Positions 9,625 through 17,785 are shown, counted from the stretch's first letter. The stretch: DNA of 64,000 bases from Bacteroides cellulosilyticus (GCF_020091405.1 NZ_CP081903.1:6820501-6884500); one strand, 5' to 3'. Notes: generated by a model not told the origin, from the sequence alone. Translations and numbers: made by a program.

Positions 9625-9712
9625 ACCTAGTAGTAGTTGGTCAGCTACCTAGTAGTAGTTACCTAACTATTACTAGGCAATGGCCCAACTACCTATAGGT
9701 TGTACTTCCCTG
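9625..9712 (+). repeat. 22-bp-period degenerate array with a hairpin
   Basis: Between two convergent genes, units begin at 9625, 9647, 9669 and 9691, each 22 bp apart. The first two share ACCTAGTAGTAGTT, the fourth starts ACCTATAGGT, and the third is diverged. CTAC-N6-GTAG dyads occur in the better units. Bases 9648-9660 and 9665-9677 form a 13-bp hairpin with one mismatch and a 4-nt loop. No T-run follows on either strand, so an ordinary Rho-independent terminator is not obvious. The last unit runs into the end of the rsmF-like gene. The same 22-bp period is seen at four or five other loci in this window. Confidence 0.65.
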
Positions 9713-11132
9713 ATAAGATTAATATCTCTTCCGGCAAATATCCGCTACGTATCCTCCACTCTTGCGGATAAAGATTATTAGCGCGGTTGCCTATATTCTT
9801 CACAAAACCTAAAGGAATATAGTTATAAGTCAACAACACATATCCACGTGGAGCTTCTGCGGAAAGCACGATCGCCTCTTTACGCAAATAAGCAATAGCC
9901 TGCTCATACGACACTTCTTCATGGGGAAAAGTATCATCACGCAGTATTTGGCTCATGGCAAGGGCATGATTAGGAATCAAGTCCTTCCCCTTCATTTCGG
10001 CAAGGGCAACACCCGCCTGAATGACACGAAGAGATTGCTGCAAAGACGACAGTTCCGGCAGATATTCTTTTGGAAAAGCCGTGATATTCGTTCCGTTTAC
10101 TGAAAGTTCATAATCATCCGGAGAAAGAAGCCAACCCCGAGCAACGGCCAGTTGCTCTTTGGAAACACTGGAAGCCATCTTTTTCTTTCCTTGTGCAGAA
10201 GTTGATTTATACCCGGTTTGCAGACTACCCTCCTCCGGTTTACGAAGTACGGCAAGGAAAAAACCTTCACCCTTTGTACGGTGAGGCAGAAAACGATATA
10301 CAGGAAAATCTTCACCAGCAAGCAAGTTTCCGGTAATGTTCCACGCTGTCAGAGCATCTACCGGAAGTATCTCTGCACCGAATTCATCACGCATCCAGCG
10401 GATATTTTCTTCATCTTCCTGCGTATTATACGTGCAAGTGCTATAGATAAGCAATCCGCCCGGTTTCAGACTGGGCCATATATCGGAGATGATACGTCGT
10501 TGACGTTGCCAGCAGATTTCCACATTCTCCGGACTCCACTCGCTGACGGCAACGGGATCTTTACGGAACATACCTTCACCGGAACAGGGAACATCGGTCA
10601 GTATGACATCGAAGAAGTCTTCCAGATCAGCGAAGTCTGCCGGATCGTTATTGGTTACAACCACACCAGGATGCCCCCACTTCGTCAGATTCTCCGCCAG
10701 GATTTGCGAACGGTTACGAATTACTTCGTTTGCTACCAACAGGCTGCCTGTAGGCAATACACTGCGGGCATGAGTAGATTTTCCACCGGGAGCGGCGCAA
10801 AGGTCAAGCATCACGGAAGGCGTTTCACCGATATACTGCTTTAATACTTGCTCCACAAACATGGAAGATGCCTCCTGCACATAGTAACATCCGGCATGAA
10901 ACAACGGATCGAAGGTAAACGTCAATCGACGGTCAAGGTAGATACCTGTTGCTGACCAGGGCACACGCCCGAAAGAGGTATGAAAAAGACTGAATGAAGA
11001 ATTGGGTAGTTTTTCTTCATTCAGCCGGATACTTACAGGCTGCTCGTCATTCAGAGCGTCTGTCAGTTTATTATATTCTTCATCTCCCAGGAGGGAACGT
11101 GTACGGTCTGCAAAAGATACGGGTAAGTCCAT
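9693..11132 (-). CDS. rRNA m5C methyltransferase, RsmF/RsmB (NOL1/NOP2/sun) family
   Basis: 479 residues. The SAM-binding Rossmann core carries LCAAPGGKS at residues 111-119, the PC motif (TDVPCSGEGMF, Cys183) and the TC motif (YSTCTY, Cys233); in this family the TC cysteine attacks C6 of the target cytosine and the PC cysteine assists release. The C-terminal 190 residues form a PUA-like RNA-binding region ending in a Leu-Pro-rich segment. The length and organisation match RsmF (YebU), which modifies 16S rRNA, but the exact base cannot be read from sequence. The promoter at 11160-11167 lies inside a repeated element shared with the M64 peptidase gene. Confidence 0.9.
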   Translation of the reverse strand: MDLPVSFADRTRSLLGDEEYNKLTDALNDEQPVSIRLNEEKLPNSSFSLFHTSFGRVPWSATGIYLDRRLTFTFDPLFHAGCYYVQEASSMFVEQVLKQYIGETPSVMLDLCAAPGGKSTHARSVLPTGSLLVANEVIRNRSQILAENLTKWGHPGVVVTNNDPADFADLEDFFDVILTDVPCSGEGMFRKDPVAVSEWSPENVEICWQRQRRIISDIWPSLKPGGLLIYSTCTYNTQEDEENIRWMRDEFGAEILPVDALTAWNITGNLLAGEDFPVYRFLPHRTKGEGFFLAVLRKPEEGSLQTGYKSTSAQGKKKMASSVSKEQLAVARGWLLSPDDYELSVNGTNITAFPKEYLPELSSLQQSLRVIQAGVALAEMKGKDLIPNHALAMSQILRDDTFPHEEVSYEQAIAYLRKEAIVLSAEAPRGYVLLTYNYIPLGFVKNIGNRANNLYPQEWRIRSGYLPEEILILSGKYNL

Positions 11133-11157
11133 GTGCCAAATTGTTTGTTATTATTTC

Positions 11158-11233
11158 CGCAAAGGTAATGCAAATCGAATGCATAACTTTCATGCTTGCA
11201 TGAAAAAGTTATGCTGAGATGCAGCTTATCTTC
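11158..11233 (-). repeat. Dispersed promoter-bearing element, copy A
   Basis: About 75 bp, read on the minus strand, that is nearly the same (roughly 90%) as 19722-19797. It contains a GATAAGCTGCATCTC segment, a hairpin (about 15 bp, GCATAAC ... GTTATGC, with a 2-nt bulge) and ends in TTTGCATTACCTTTGC, whose TACCTTTG is a Bacteroides -7 element. The distance to the start codon of the methyltransferase gene is 27 bp. Confidence 0.75.
11160..11167 (-). promoter_or_regulatory. Bacteroides -7 promoter element upstream of rsmF-like gene
   Basis: TACCTTTG on the minus strand, 27 bp before the ATG at 11132; matches the TAnnTTTG consensus. It forms the downstream end of repeat copy A. No convincing -33 TTTG is seen. 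Confidence 0.6.
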
Positions 11234-11279
11234 CTCAAAGGTAACATAAAAAGGCAATACAAGGCAAACCCGCCGGGCA

Positions 11280-13703
11280 CTAAAAACTAAGCTTGACTCC
11301 CGCAAAGTAGGAACGAGGCGCTCCCGGACCATAAATGTAACCGGAATCGCGGGTGGCTCCTTTATCAAAATCTTTCTGATAGGAGTTGAAGATATTCTGT
11401 ACTCCCACATTGAATTGCAGGCACATGCCGGAAAAATCTATATCATAAGCTACCTTGGCACCCAGTTCGAAGAAATCCGGGCTTTTCACCAACAGGTCTG
11501 CCGTACCATCCACTTCGGACATCAAATGAGGCACATACATTTGCCCGGTATAATTACCGTTCAGGGCTACAGACAATGCTTTTGTAGGATTGAAAGTGGC
11601 AGTAAAGTAACCATAAACATCGGGGGTACGCAATATCCGGTCGCTATGGCGTTCTTCATCCGACAAATGTTCCTTGTCTGCACTCCACTCCTCGGGAGAA
11701 TCGTACAGACTGCGTTGCACGGTCAGTCCCGCCTGCAACTGGATTTTATCACGCCAAGCGATCTTTCCTTCCAATGTACCACCATACACCTTTGCACCGG
11801 AACCGTTGACACGGGTTTGTATCAGATATCCACTACCGTTCGGATCTTCTATCGGTGCTGTCAGTACAAACGGATCGGAGAGTTTCGTGAAGAAACCTTC
11901 TATCAACAAATTTGCTTGGAAATCACCGAAGTAATGATACCAATCCATCGAAGCGTTCACGCTGCGCGAACGTTCTTCTTTCAGATCCTTAGCACGAACG
12001 ATGGAAATCAACCCGCCTCCCACATTACTAATATGTAAGTCTTCGTCGAAAGCCTGCGGAGCACGGAAACCTTCAGCATAACTGAAACGGATATTTATGT
12101 CCTGCGTAGGGTTGTAGCGGATATTGGCACGGGGACTGAAAATGGCTTTACTCATAATGCTATTCTTGTCCAGACGTCCGCCTATCAGAAAACTCCACTG
12201 CTCGCTTTTCCATTCATTCTGCACATAGGCACTCGCAATGTTCACAATCTGTTTCAAGGGATCGGGTGTATACTTATCAATCAACTGTTGCAGACGGTCT
12301 CCTGTTGCAGTGGGATCTTCCGCCAAAGCGGCATCCCGATATTTTTGCATATCCGTTGCTTTGTCGTCCAGATTATCATGATTAAATTCTACTCCACCCG
12401 TCAAGTCGGAAGGCATGAAGAAGAGCTTATCAAAATGATAGATATACTGGGCGCCCAATACGCCGGTGAAATCGGTGGTATGCCCATAGGCACTGTAATA
12501 ACTGTCGCGCACGATATGCTGGGCAGAGGCGTATGCATTGAACGCATGCTTCTGATCCTTAGAGAAGGCACCGAACTTCAAGCCGCCCGTATTGATGGAA
12601 TGTTCGATCTGCTCCACCAGTCCGGGTTCGCCGGAACCATTCAGATTGGCATCTTCGGCAATGTGAGGCGGCAGATCAAAGCGGTTACCGCCACGGCGAA
12701 ACTCTTCCATGTGATGATATTCCAGATTCAACTTGGAATAGGGGCTCAGCCTATAATAAGCGTTCACGCCTACTGTCTGGTTCTTCAATTTGGGTAATTC
12801 GGAAAAACCGTCACCGTTGGAATCCCATGCCGAACGGTGGCGGTTCTGCCCGTAGATGTAAGCTCCCATTTTGTTATCCGAAGATACCAGGGAAAGGTTA
12901 AGCGTAGTATTATTGTCAAACGAACCGGAGCCATCAAAATTGGAGATAGAGTGGGCAAACGAACCTGAGTTGCGGAGAGGTTCTTTCGTGATAATATTCA
13001 CTGTTCCGGCAATGGCCGAAGAGCCGAAAAGAGCCGAACCGCCTCCACGTACCACTTCCACACGCTCTATCATATTAGCGGGAATCTGCTCCAAGCCGTA
13101 GACGCCTGCCAATGCAGAAAAGATGGGACGGGAATCAATCAGTATCTGTGTATATTTCCCATCCATACCATTGATACGTACCTGTGAGTAGCCACAATTC
13201 TGGCAATCGTTTTCTACACGTACGCCCGGCTGGAAGACGAGACCTTGCGACAAGGTATGCGAATTGGTCATGTCGAATAGTTTCGGAGTAACGACCTTTA
13301 CCAAGGTAGGTGCCAGTCGGCGAGCGGTTTCATTACGATTGGCTGTAACAACTACGCCATCCAGGGCTACCATATCTTCTTCCAGTTCGAAGTTTTCTTC
13401 CAGCGTCTTACCCCGTTTAAGGGTTACTTTTCGTTCTTGTGGTTTATAACCTACGGCACTGACGGAGAGTATGAACTCACCTTCCGGAAGGTTCTTCAGA
13501 AAATAATGTCCGGTACCATCGGTCATAGTTCCGATAGTGGTCCCTTTCAGGGCTACTGTCATATAAGGAAGGTGTTCTCCTGTTTTTTTCTCTAATATGT
13601 GGCCAATGATATTGGCGTCAGATTTATTTAAATCAATTGCATAAGCGGTGTGGGAGAGCAATGTACACATCACTCCCACCACGAAAAAGATATATTTTTT
13701 CAT
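11280..13703 (-). CDS. TonB-dependent outer-membrane receptor
   Basis: 807 residues with a signal peptide (about 22 residues). Order of domains: carboxypeptidase-like regulatory (CarboxypepD_reg) domain at about 28-112, plug domain at about 125-235 (with VVVTANRNETARR as TonB-box-like start and a CQNCGYSQVRING segment), then a 22-strand barrel ending in a C-terminal Phe. Such receptors import siderophores, metals, cobalamin or peptides using the TonB-ExbBD motor. It is not followed by a SusD homologue, so glycan uptake is unlikely. The upstream gene, 47 bp away and co-oriented, encodes a His-rich small membrane protein, which suggests a metal or metal chelate as substrate (inference). Confidence 0.92.
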   Translation of the reverse strand: MKKYIFFVVGVMCTLLSHTAYAIDLNKSDANIIGHILEKKTGEHLPYMTVALKGTTIGTMTDGTGHYFLKNLPEGEFILSVSAVGYKPQERKVTLKRGKTLEENFELEEDMVALDGVVVTANRNETARRLAPTLVKVVTPKLFDMTNSHTLSQGLVFQPGVRVENDCQNCGYSQVRINGMDGKYTQILIDSRPIFSALAGVYGLEQIPANMIERVEVVRGGGSALFGSSAIAGTVNIITKEPLRNSGSFAHSISNFDGSGSFDNNTTLNLSLVSSDNKMGAYIYGQNRHRSAWDSNGDGFSELPKLKNQTVGVNAYYRLSPYSKLNLEYHHMEEFRRGGNRFDLPPHIAEDANLNGSGEPGLVEQIEHSINTGGLKFGAFSKDQKHAFNAYASAQHIVRDSYYSAYGHTTDFTGVLGAQYIYHFDKLFFMPSDLTGGVEFNHDNLDDKATDMQKYRDAALAEDPTATGDRLQQLIDKYTPDPLKQIVNIASAYVQNEWKSEQWSFLIGGRLDKNSIMSKAIFSPRANIRYNPTQDINIRFSYAEGFRAPQAFDEDLHISNVGGGLISIVRAKDLKEERSRSVNASMDWYHYFGDFQANLLIEGFFTKLSDPFVLTAPIEDPNGSGYLIQTRVNGSGAKVYGGTLEGKIAWRDKIQLQAGLTVQRSLYDSPEEWSADKEHLSDEERHSDRILRTPDVYGYFTATFNPTKALSVALNGNYTGQMYVPHLMSEVDGTADLLVKSPDFFELGAKVAYDIDFSGMCLQFNVGVQNIFNSYQKDFDKGATRDSGYIYGPGAPRSYFAGVKLSF

Positions 13704-13750
13704 GTAGTTCTAATTTTTAATGGATTTTTTAATAAGGGGAATTCCTATTG

Positions 13751-14086
13751 TCAATGAACTACAGGTGGTGCACGCAGACTGATGCCGCAACGAACTCGCA
13801 CGCACTTGGTATGTTCTACAGCCGGAACACTCAGTACACGCAATAAAATAAGGAAAGCCGATGCGGCAAAAAGAATAGCAGGTAGAGAAGAAGCTACAAA
13901 AGAAGAAAGGAAGAATATCGTTTCAACCTGCGCTTCCGTATGGCTATGTTCACCTTTGAACGGGTGGGAATGTACAATAATTACCCCATTTACCACATGC
14001 GAGTGAGTAAACAGTGTAATACCTCCTAAATATGCGATAAATAATAAAGGAAGGAACCATTTCAATATATTCCGTAACTTCTCCAA
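13751..14086 (-). CDS. His-rich small membrane protein
   Basis: 111 residues with two hydrophobic segments (about residues 9-25 and 58-82) flanking a histidine-rich loop with HSH at residues 28-30, HSHPF near 39 and HSH near 47. Clusters of His in a presumably periplasmic loop are typical of metal-binding domains. It may correspond to a Bacteroidetes DUF of the HSHPF type (DUF6769-like, from memory). It sits 47 bp upstream of the TonB receptor and is probably cotranscribed. A role in metal sensing or binding next to uptake is inferred; copper or zinc cannot be distinguished. Confidence 0.65.
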   Translation of the reverse strand: MEKLRNILKWFLPLLFIAYLGGITLFTHSHVVNGVIIVHSHPFKGEHSHTEAQVETIFFLSSFVASSLPAILFAASAFLILLRVLSVPAVEHTKCVRVRCGISLRAPPVVH

Positions 14087-14257
14087 AAAGCGTTTTAATA
14101 TAGATTTGCGAAAGTAACACTAATTACAATAAGAAGCAACCGGATTTAGTTGTTTTAACCGGATATAAAGCAAAATACCTACATCTTATGAGTACAAGAA
14201 GTCTGATATTACATTATTATTAAATAAAACTGATCCATTTTTGTAGGGTTATGAATT

Positions 14258-14379
14258 AAATGGGTACGCGGACGACGCGGATAAGGCGGACGAACGCGGA
14301 CTTTAATTTATTAATAGTATAGCGCAGCTTTTTAAATCCGCGTTCGTCCGCCTTATCCGCGTCGTCCGCGTACCCATTT
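14258..14379. repeat. Perfect 43-bp inverted repeat, loop with ATAGCGCAGC
   Basis: Arms 14258-14300 and 14337-14379 are exact reverse complements, with a 36-nt loop. The arms are very GC-rich, unlike the AT-rich surroundings, and internally periodic: GCGGA recurs every 9-10 nt. The loop contains ATAGCGCAGCT at 14319-14329, a motif also found in the loops at 34704 and 49153. It lies between divergent genes, so it is not simply a terminator. Confidence 0.9.
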
Positions 14380-14476
14380 GCTTCATTTCTGTAGCTCGTA
14401 ACTTTATTCATTTCTTTTTCTGATATGCATTATGTAGGAGTGAACTGAAGAACGTAACTTCTTGTGTGATAGCCGA

Positions 14477-14608
14477 CTTGGTGTTCCACTAAGATTGGTC
14501 GTAGTGAAACACTAGTTCAGTCGTAGTGGGAAGTGGTTTCAGTCGTAGTGGGAAGTATGTTCAGTCCTAATGGGAATATAGTTCATTGTTGCACCGGAAA
14601 GAATCAAT
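14477..14608. repeat. 22-bp-period degenerate array
   Basis: Units start at 14477, 14499, 14521, 14543, 14565 and 14587. Three share TCGTAGTG followed by a G/A-rich stretch and end in TTCAG; the fourth is TCCTAATGGG; the first and last are diverged. Dyads are visible: CACTA-N10-TAGTG across the first junction and TAGTG-AAA-CACTA in the second unit. It is 140 bp upstream of the gene at 14752. Confidence 0.7.
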
Positions 14609-14751
14609 CCCACATCCCCCTTTACATCTAAAATGTCTGCAAATACTTTCAGATAATACCGATTTTCTAAAAAAAATATCGTCTCTTTGCAACTTTCTAA
14701 CTGGCATGATACGTCTAACACACAAAGAAACAATAAAAGATAAAACAAAAT

Positions 14752-15393
14752 ATGATTATGAAACGGATAATTTTAGCACTCATCGCCGCCATGACATTAT
14801 GTTCACTGGTACAGGCAAAAAACAGAACGGTTACAGAAAACGACAGTCTGGGGAACAAAAAACGCGTGATTGAACTGCGCGATACTACCATCGACGGAAA
14901 GACAGTAACCGATACGCTCAGCATCATGACCTACGAAGGCAGTAGCTCAGACGGCAAAAGCGATAAAGGATGGAAACACCACAACGGCAGTGGTTGGAAC
15001 TGGGACTTCGATTTAGGTGGCAAAACCTCTGAAACCATCATTTCAGTTACTGCCATTGTCTTCATCTTCGGTCTGCCGCTACTCATCGTCTTTACGGTAT
15101 TCTTCTTCAATTACAAAAATCGAAAAGCCAAATACCGCCTTGCAGAACAAGCACTTTCGAGCGGTCAACAACTGCCTGAAGACTTCTTCAAGAATGCGGA
15201 GAAAACAGAAGATATCCGTACCAAAGGTATCAAAAACATCTTCATCGGCATCGGATTGTTCATCTTCCTCTGGGCCATTACCGGGAACTTCGGAGTGGGC
15301 TGCGTCGGACTGCTGATCATGTTCACCGGATTCGGACAATTAGTTATCTATTATACGCAAGACTCTAATAAAAAGAACAACCGGGAGAGATGA
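14752..15393 (+). CDS. DUF6249-like exported membrane protein
   Basis: 213 residues. The first ATG is at 14752; an in-frame ATG at 14758 gives a better signal peptide (MKRIILALIAAMTLCSLVQA). After a periplasmic segment with Gly/Ser/Asp-rich spacer (residues about 60-85) come transmembrane segments near 95-118, 163-182 and 186-205, the last three forming the DUF6249-type region. The stop codon overlaps the start of the ECF sigma factor (ATGA), so the two are translationally coupled. In Bacteroidetes this membrane protein/sigma/DUF5056-like trio recurs; the membrane protein may sense an envelope cue (inference). Confidence 0.8.
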   Translation: MIMKRIILALIAAMTLCSLVQAKNRTVTENDSLGNKKRVIELRDTTIDGKTVTDTLSIMTYEGSSSDGKSDKGWKHHNGSGWNWDFDLGGKTSETIISVTAIVFIFGLPLLIVFTVFFFNYKNRKAKYRLAEQALSSGQQLPEDFFKNAEKTEDIRTKGIKNIFIGIGLFIFLWAITGNFGVGCVGLLIMFTGFGQLVIYYTQDSNKKNNRER

Positions 15394-15938
15394 GCCAACT
15401 CAATGACATATCGTTAGTCGCACAGGTCGTGGTGTTTCGCAACACCAGGGCCTTCGACCAGTTAGTGAAAAAGTACCAGTCGCCCGTGCGACGGTTCTTC
15501 CTCAATCTGACTTGCGGCGACAACGAGTTGAGTGACGACCTGGCGCAGGACACGTTTATCAAAGCCTACACCAACCTGGCTTCATTCAAAAACCTGTCCA
15601 ATTTCTCCACCTGGCTCTACCGTATTGCATATAATGTATTTTATGATTATCTTCGCAGTCGGAAGGAGACAGCCGACCTCGACACCCGGGAAGTGGATAC
15701 CCGCTGGAACACCAGCCAAGATGACGTAGGACAACAGATGGACGTTTACCGGGCGCTGGCGACACTAAAAGAAATGGAACGAACCTGTATCACCTTGTTC
15801 TATATGGAAGATCAGAGCATCGAAAAGATTGCAGGTATCACGGGATGCCCGGCGGGAACAGTCAAAAGCCACCTCTCGCGGGCGAAAGAAAAAATGGCTA
15901 CCTACTTAAAACAAAATGGTTATGACGGAAACAACTGA
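15390..15938 (+). CDS. ECF-type RNA polymerase sigma factor
   Basis: 182 residues with sigma region 2 at about residues 18-88 (FDQLVKKYQSPVRRFFLNL, DDLAQDTFIKAY, FSTWLYRIAYN) and sigma region 4 at about 118-172 (FYMEDQSIEKIAGI, AGTVKSHLSRAKEK). Region 3 is absent, as expected for the ECF group. It overlaps the upstream membrane-protein gene by 4 bp and the downstream putative anti-sigma gene by 23 bp. The overlaps on both sides fit a stoichiometrically controlled sigma/anti-sigma unit. Target promoters cannot be deduced. Confidence 0.92.
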   Translation: MSQLNDISLVAQVVVFRNTRAFDQLVKKYQSPVRRFFLNLTCGDNELSDDLAQDTFIKAYTNLASFKNLSNFSTWLYRIAYNVFYDYLRSRKETADLDTREVDTRWNTSQDDVGQQMDVYRALATLKEMERTCITLFYMEDQSIEKIAGITGCPAGTVKSHLSRAKEKMATYLKQNGYDGNN

Positions 15939-16251
15939 TGATAAACTTTTGCAGCAGTTCTTCTCTGACAATCGGAAAGAGATAGAAGATAACGGCTTCA
16001 GCCGTCGCGTGATGCACCACCTGCCCGACCGGTATTACCGGATTTCGCAGTTGTGGAGCTTGTTCTGTTTTACGCTTGCCGTAGTGTTGTTCTTTGTTCT
16101 CGACGGCTTGCAGCTGGTGCTGGGGGCCTTACGCGAAACTTTCACCAGCGCCATACAAAGCGGTGCAGCGGAACTAGATCCCAAATCACTGATTATAGTG
16201 GCAGTAGTATTGGTCTACTTAGGATATCGCAAGATTTGTTCTTTAGCATAA
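15916..16251 (+). CDS. Putative anti-sigma factor, DUF5056-like
   Basis: 111 residues. Start at 15916, or at the in-frame ATG 15922. The N-terminal 45 residues are charged and cytosolic-looking (DDKLLQQFFSDNRKEIEDNGF, then SRRV), followed by two transmembrane segments at about 55-73 and 92-107. This is the layout of small Bacteroidetes membrane anti-sigma proteins next to ECF sigma factors. It overlaps the sigma gene by 23 bp and is followed by a strong Rho-independent terminator. The anti-sigma function is inferred from context and topology; it lacks a recognisable zinc motif. Confidence 0.7.
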   Translation: MVMTETTDDKLLQQFFSDNRKEIEDNGFSRRVMHHLPDRYYRISQLWSLFCFTLAVVLFFVLDGLQLVLGALRETFTSAIQSGAAELDPKSLIIVAVVLVYLGYRKICSLA

Positions 16252-16263
16252 AGCTCATTTATT

Positions 16264-16326
16264 CTTGCAATAAATCCGTTTGCCCTTACAATAATTTAGT
16301 TAGCCCTTGCCTGCATTTTGCAGGTC
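16264..16326 (+). repeat. 21-bp-period repeat leading into terminator
   Basis: Three units start at 16264, 16285 and 16306 (CTTGCAATAA, CTTACAATAA, CTTGCCTGCA) with ends GTTTGCC, GTTAGCC and CAGGTC. The period is 21 bp, one less than the 22-bp arrays elsewhere. The third unit forms part of the terminator stem. Confidence 0.5.
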
Positions 16327-16343
16327 AAGGGCTAATTTTTTTT
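16302..16343 (+). terminator. Rho-independent terminator of sigma operon
   Basis: Stem arms 16302-16315 and 16319-16333 (AGCCCTTGCCTGCA pairing with TGCAGGTCAAGGGCT, one bulge), followed by an A-A then eight T. It ends the sigma/anti-sigma operon. Confidence 0.9.
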
Positions 16344-16374
16344 AACTGAGCAAACATTTCTCATCAATAAATTG

Positions 16375-16382
16375 TATCTTTG
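16375..16382 (+). promoter_or_regulatory. -7 promoter element (TATCTTTG)
   Basis: Matches TAnnTTTG, 38 bp before the start codon of the phospholipase D-type gene. No clear -33 element. Confidence 0.55.
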
Positions 16383-16420
16383 TCGACTCAATTAGAAAAA
16401 CTAACTAAGCGTAAGAAGTT

Positions 16421-17659
16421 TTGAGAAGAATATTATTCATCATATTATCATCTGCATTATTCTTTATAGGAAATATTCACGCGCAAGTCGCCACCAGTGA
16501 CTCGCTCGTGATGCATTATCTACAACAACAAGGCATTCCGGTTACCGCCAACAATGAAGTAAAGCTTCTGATGAGCGGACGGGAGAAGTTTCTGGATCTC
16601 TTCGAAGAAATACGCCACGCCAAACATCACATTCATCTGGAATACTTCAATTTCCGCAATGACTCCATAGCCAATGCCCTGTTCGACTTACTGGCTGAAA
16701 AAGTACAGGAAGGTGTGGAAGTCCGTGCTCTCTTCGATGCTTTCGGTAACTGGTCTAATAACAAACCATTAAAGAAACATCACCTGAAAGCAATCCGTGA
16801 CCGGGGCATTGAAATAGTGAAATTTGACCCGATCACCTTCCCATGGATCAATCATGCCATGCATCGCGATCATAGGAAAATCGTAGTGATTGACGGCAAA
16901 ATAGGATATACCGGTGGTATGAATATAGCCGACTATTACATCACGGGACTGCCCAAAATCGGTCAATGGCACGACATGCACATGCGTATCGAAGGAGATG
17001 CAGTGCGCTATCTGCAAGGTATCTTCCTCACTATGTGGAACCAGGAGACTAAACAGCACGTCGGCGGCCCCGTTTACTTTCCGGATATACCGCAACTCCC
17101 CGACAGTATAGCCGAAGAAATAGCCATAGTAGACCGTACACCAAGGGAAACTCCCCGCTCCATCAGTCACGCTTATGCAGCATCCATTGGAGCAGCGCAA
17201 CATAGCATACAGATTGTGAACCCCTACTTTGTACCGACCAAATCCATCCGGAAGGCTATTAAATATGCATTAAAAAAAGGTACTGAAGTGGAAATCATGA
17301 TACCTGCCGTTTCTGATATTCCTTTCACCCCGGAAGCATCTTTCTATATCGTACACAAGCTGATGAAGAAAGGGGCAAAAGTTTATCTCTTTAACGGAGG
17401 CTTCCACCATTCCAAGATTATGATGGTAGACCGGAATTTCTGTACTGTGGGTACGGCTAATCTGAATAGCCGCAGTCTGCGATATGACTTTGAAACGAAT
17501 GCGTTTATTTTCGATCCTACAATCACTCACCAGTTGAATGATATGTTTGAACGGGATAAAAAGAATAGTACGCTATTGACTCCCGAAGTTTGGAAAAAGC
17601 GTTCAGGATGGAAGAAGTTTGTAGGTTGGGTGGGTAACTTAATGACACCGTTCCTTTAA
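16421..17659 (+). CDS. Secreted phospholipase D-family enzyme (cardiolipin synthase-like)
   Basis: 412 residues. Two HxKxxxxD motifs mark the two halves of the active site: H151-K153-D158 in HRKIVVID and H330-K332-D337 in HSKIMMVD, each followed by Gly and Asn (GGMN, GTANLN) as in PLD/cardiolipin synthases. In place of the N-terminal transmembrane pair of bacterial Cls, there is a cleavable-looking signal (ending HAQ at residue 21). The start is a TTG at 16421; no in-frame ATG upstream gives the signal peptide. Likely acts on phospholipids in the envelope, either making cardiolipin or hydrolysing lipid; substrate not resolved. Single gene, with its own promoter. Confidence 0.88.
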   Translation: MRRILFIILSSALFFIGNIHAQVATSDSLVMHYLQQQGIPVTANNEVKLLMSGREKFLDLFEEIRHAKHHIHLEYFNFRNDSIANALFDLLAEKVQEGVEVRALFDAFGNWSNNKPLKKHHLKAIRDRGIEIVKFDPITFPWINHAMHRDHRKIVVIDGKIGYTGGMNIADYYITGLPKIGQWHDMHMRIEGDAVRYLQGIFLTMWNQETKQHVGGPVYFPDIPQLPDSIAEEIAIVDRTPRETPRSISHAYAASIGAAQHSIQIVNPYFVPTKSIRKAIKYALKKGTEVEIMIPAVSDIPFTPEASFYIVHKLMKKGAKVYLFNGGFHHSKIMMVDRNFCTVGTANLNSRSLRYDFETNAFIFDPTITHQLNDMFERDKKNSTLLTPEVWKKRSGWKKFVGWVGNLMTPFL

Positions 17660-17722
17660 TTATACCGCCGTTCCTCTAATTTTTAATTGAAAATTATTCG
17701 ATGCTATCTGCCGAAGTTTAGT

Positions 17723-17730
17723 TACCTTTG
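17723..17730 (+). promoter_or_regulatory. -7 promoter element (TACCTTTG) for thyA-folA
   Basis: TAnnTTTG match 55 bp before the thyA start codon, in a 126-bp gap. -33 element not evident. Confidence 0.55.
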
Positions 17731-17785
17731 GCGAGGCAAAAAAAAGATTGTCCCTTTTGTTGTTTATAATTCGTAATCTGCAATC

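Larger units (their letters stand above)
14087..14751. other. Gene-free 665-bp intergenic region
   Basis: Lies between divergent genes. No protein-coding frame supported. It holds a perfect 43-bp inverted repeat (14258-14379) and a 22-bp-period array (14477-14608), both listed separately. The sequence TGTAGCTCGTAACTTTATTC at 14390-14409 is closely matched at 34773-34792, next to another long inverted repeat, so a flanking piece is shared by two of these elements. No clean Bacteroides -7 box is seen just before the gene at 14752. Confidence 0.7.

Noticed and set aside
10218..10844. Antisense frame (208 codons) over the rsmF-like gene
   Set aside because: Contained within a well-supported methyltransferase on the other strand; no motif or ribosome site.
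11280..13703. TonB receptor as a SusC-type glycan transporter
   Set aside because: No SusD homologue follows and the neighbour is a His-rich membrane protein; plug motifs look like metal or siderophore receptors.
14258..14379. The 43-bp palindrome as an ordinary terminator or a recombination site
   Set aside because: It lies between divergent genes and has no T-run; no recombinase gene is near, though an unlinked one cannot be excluded.
17648..17676. Two CCGTTCCT copies 20 bp apart at the end of the phospholipase D-type gene
   Set aside because: Only two short copies, one inside coding sequence, spacing 20 bp; not enough to call a repeat array.
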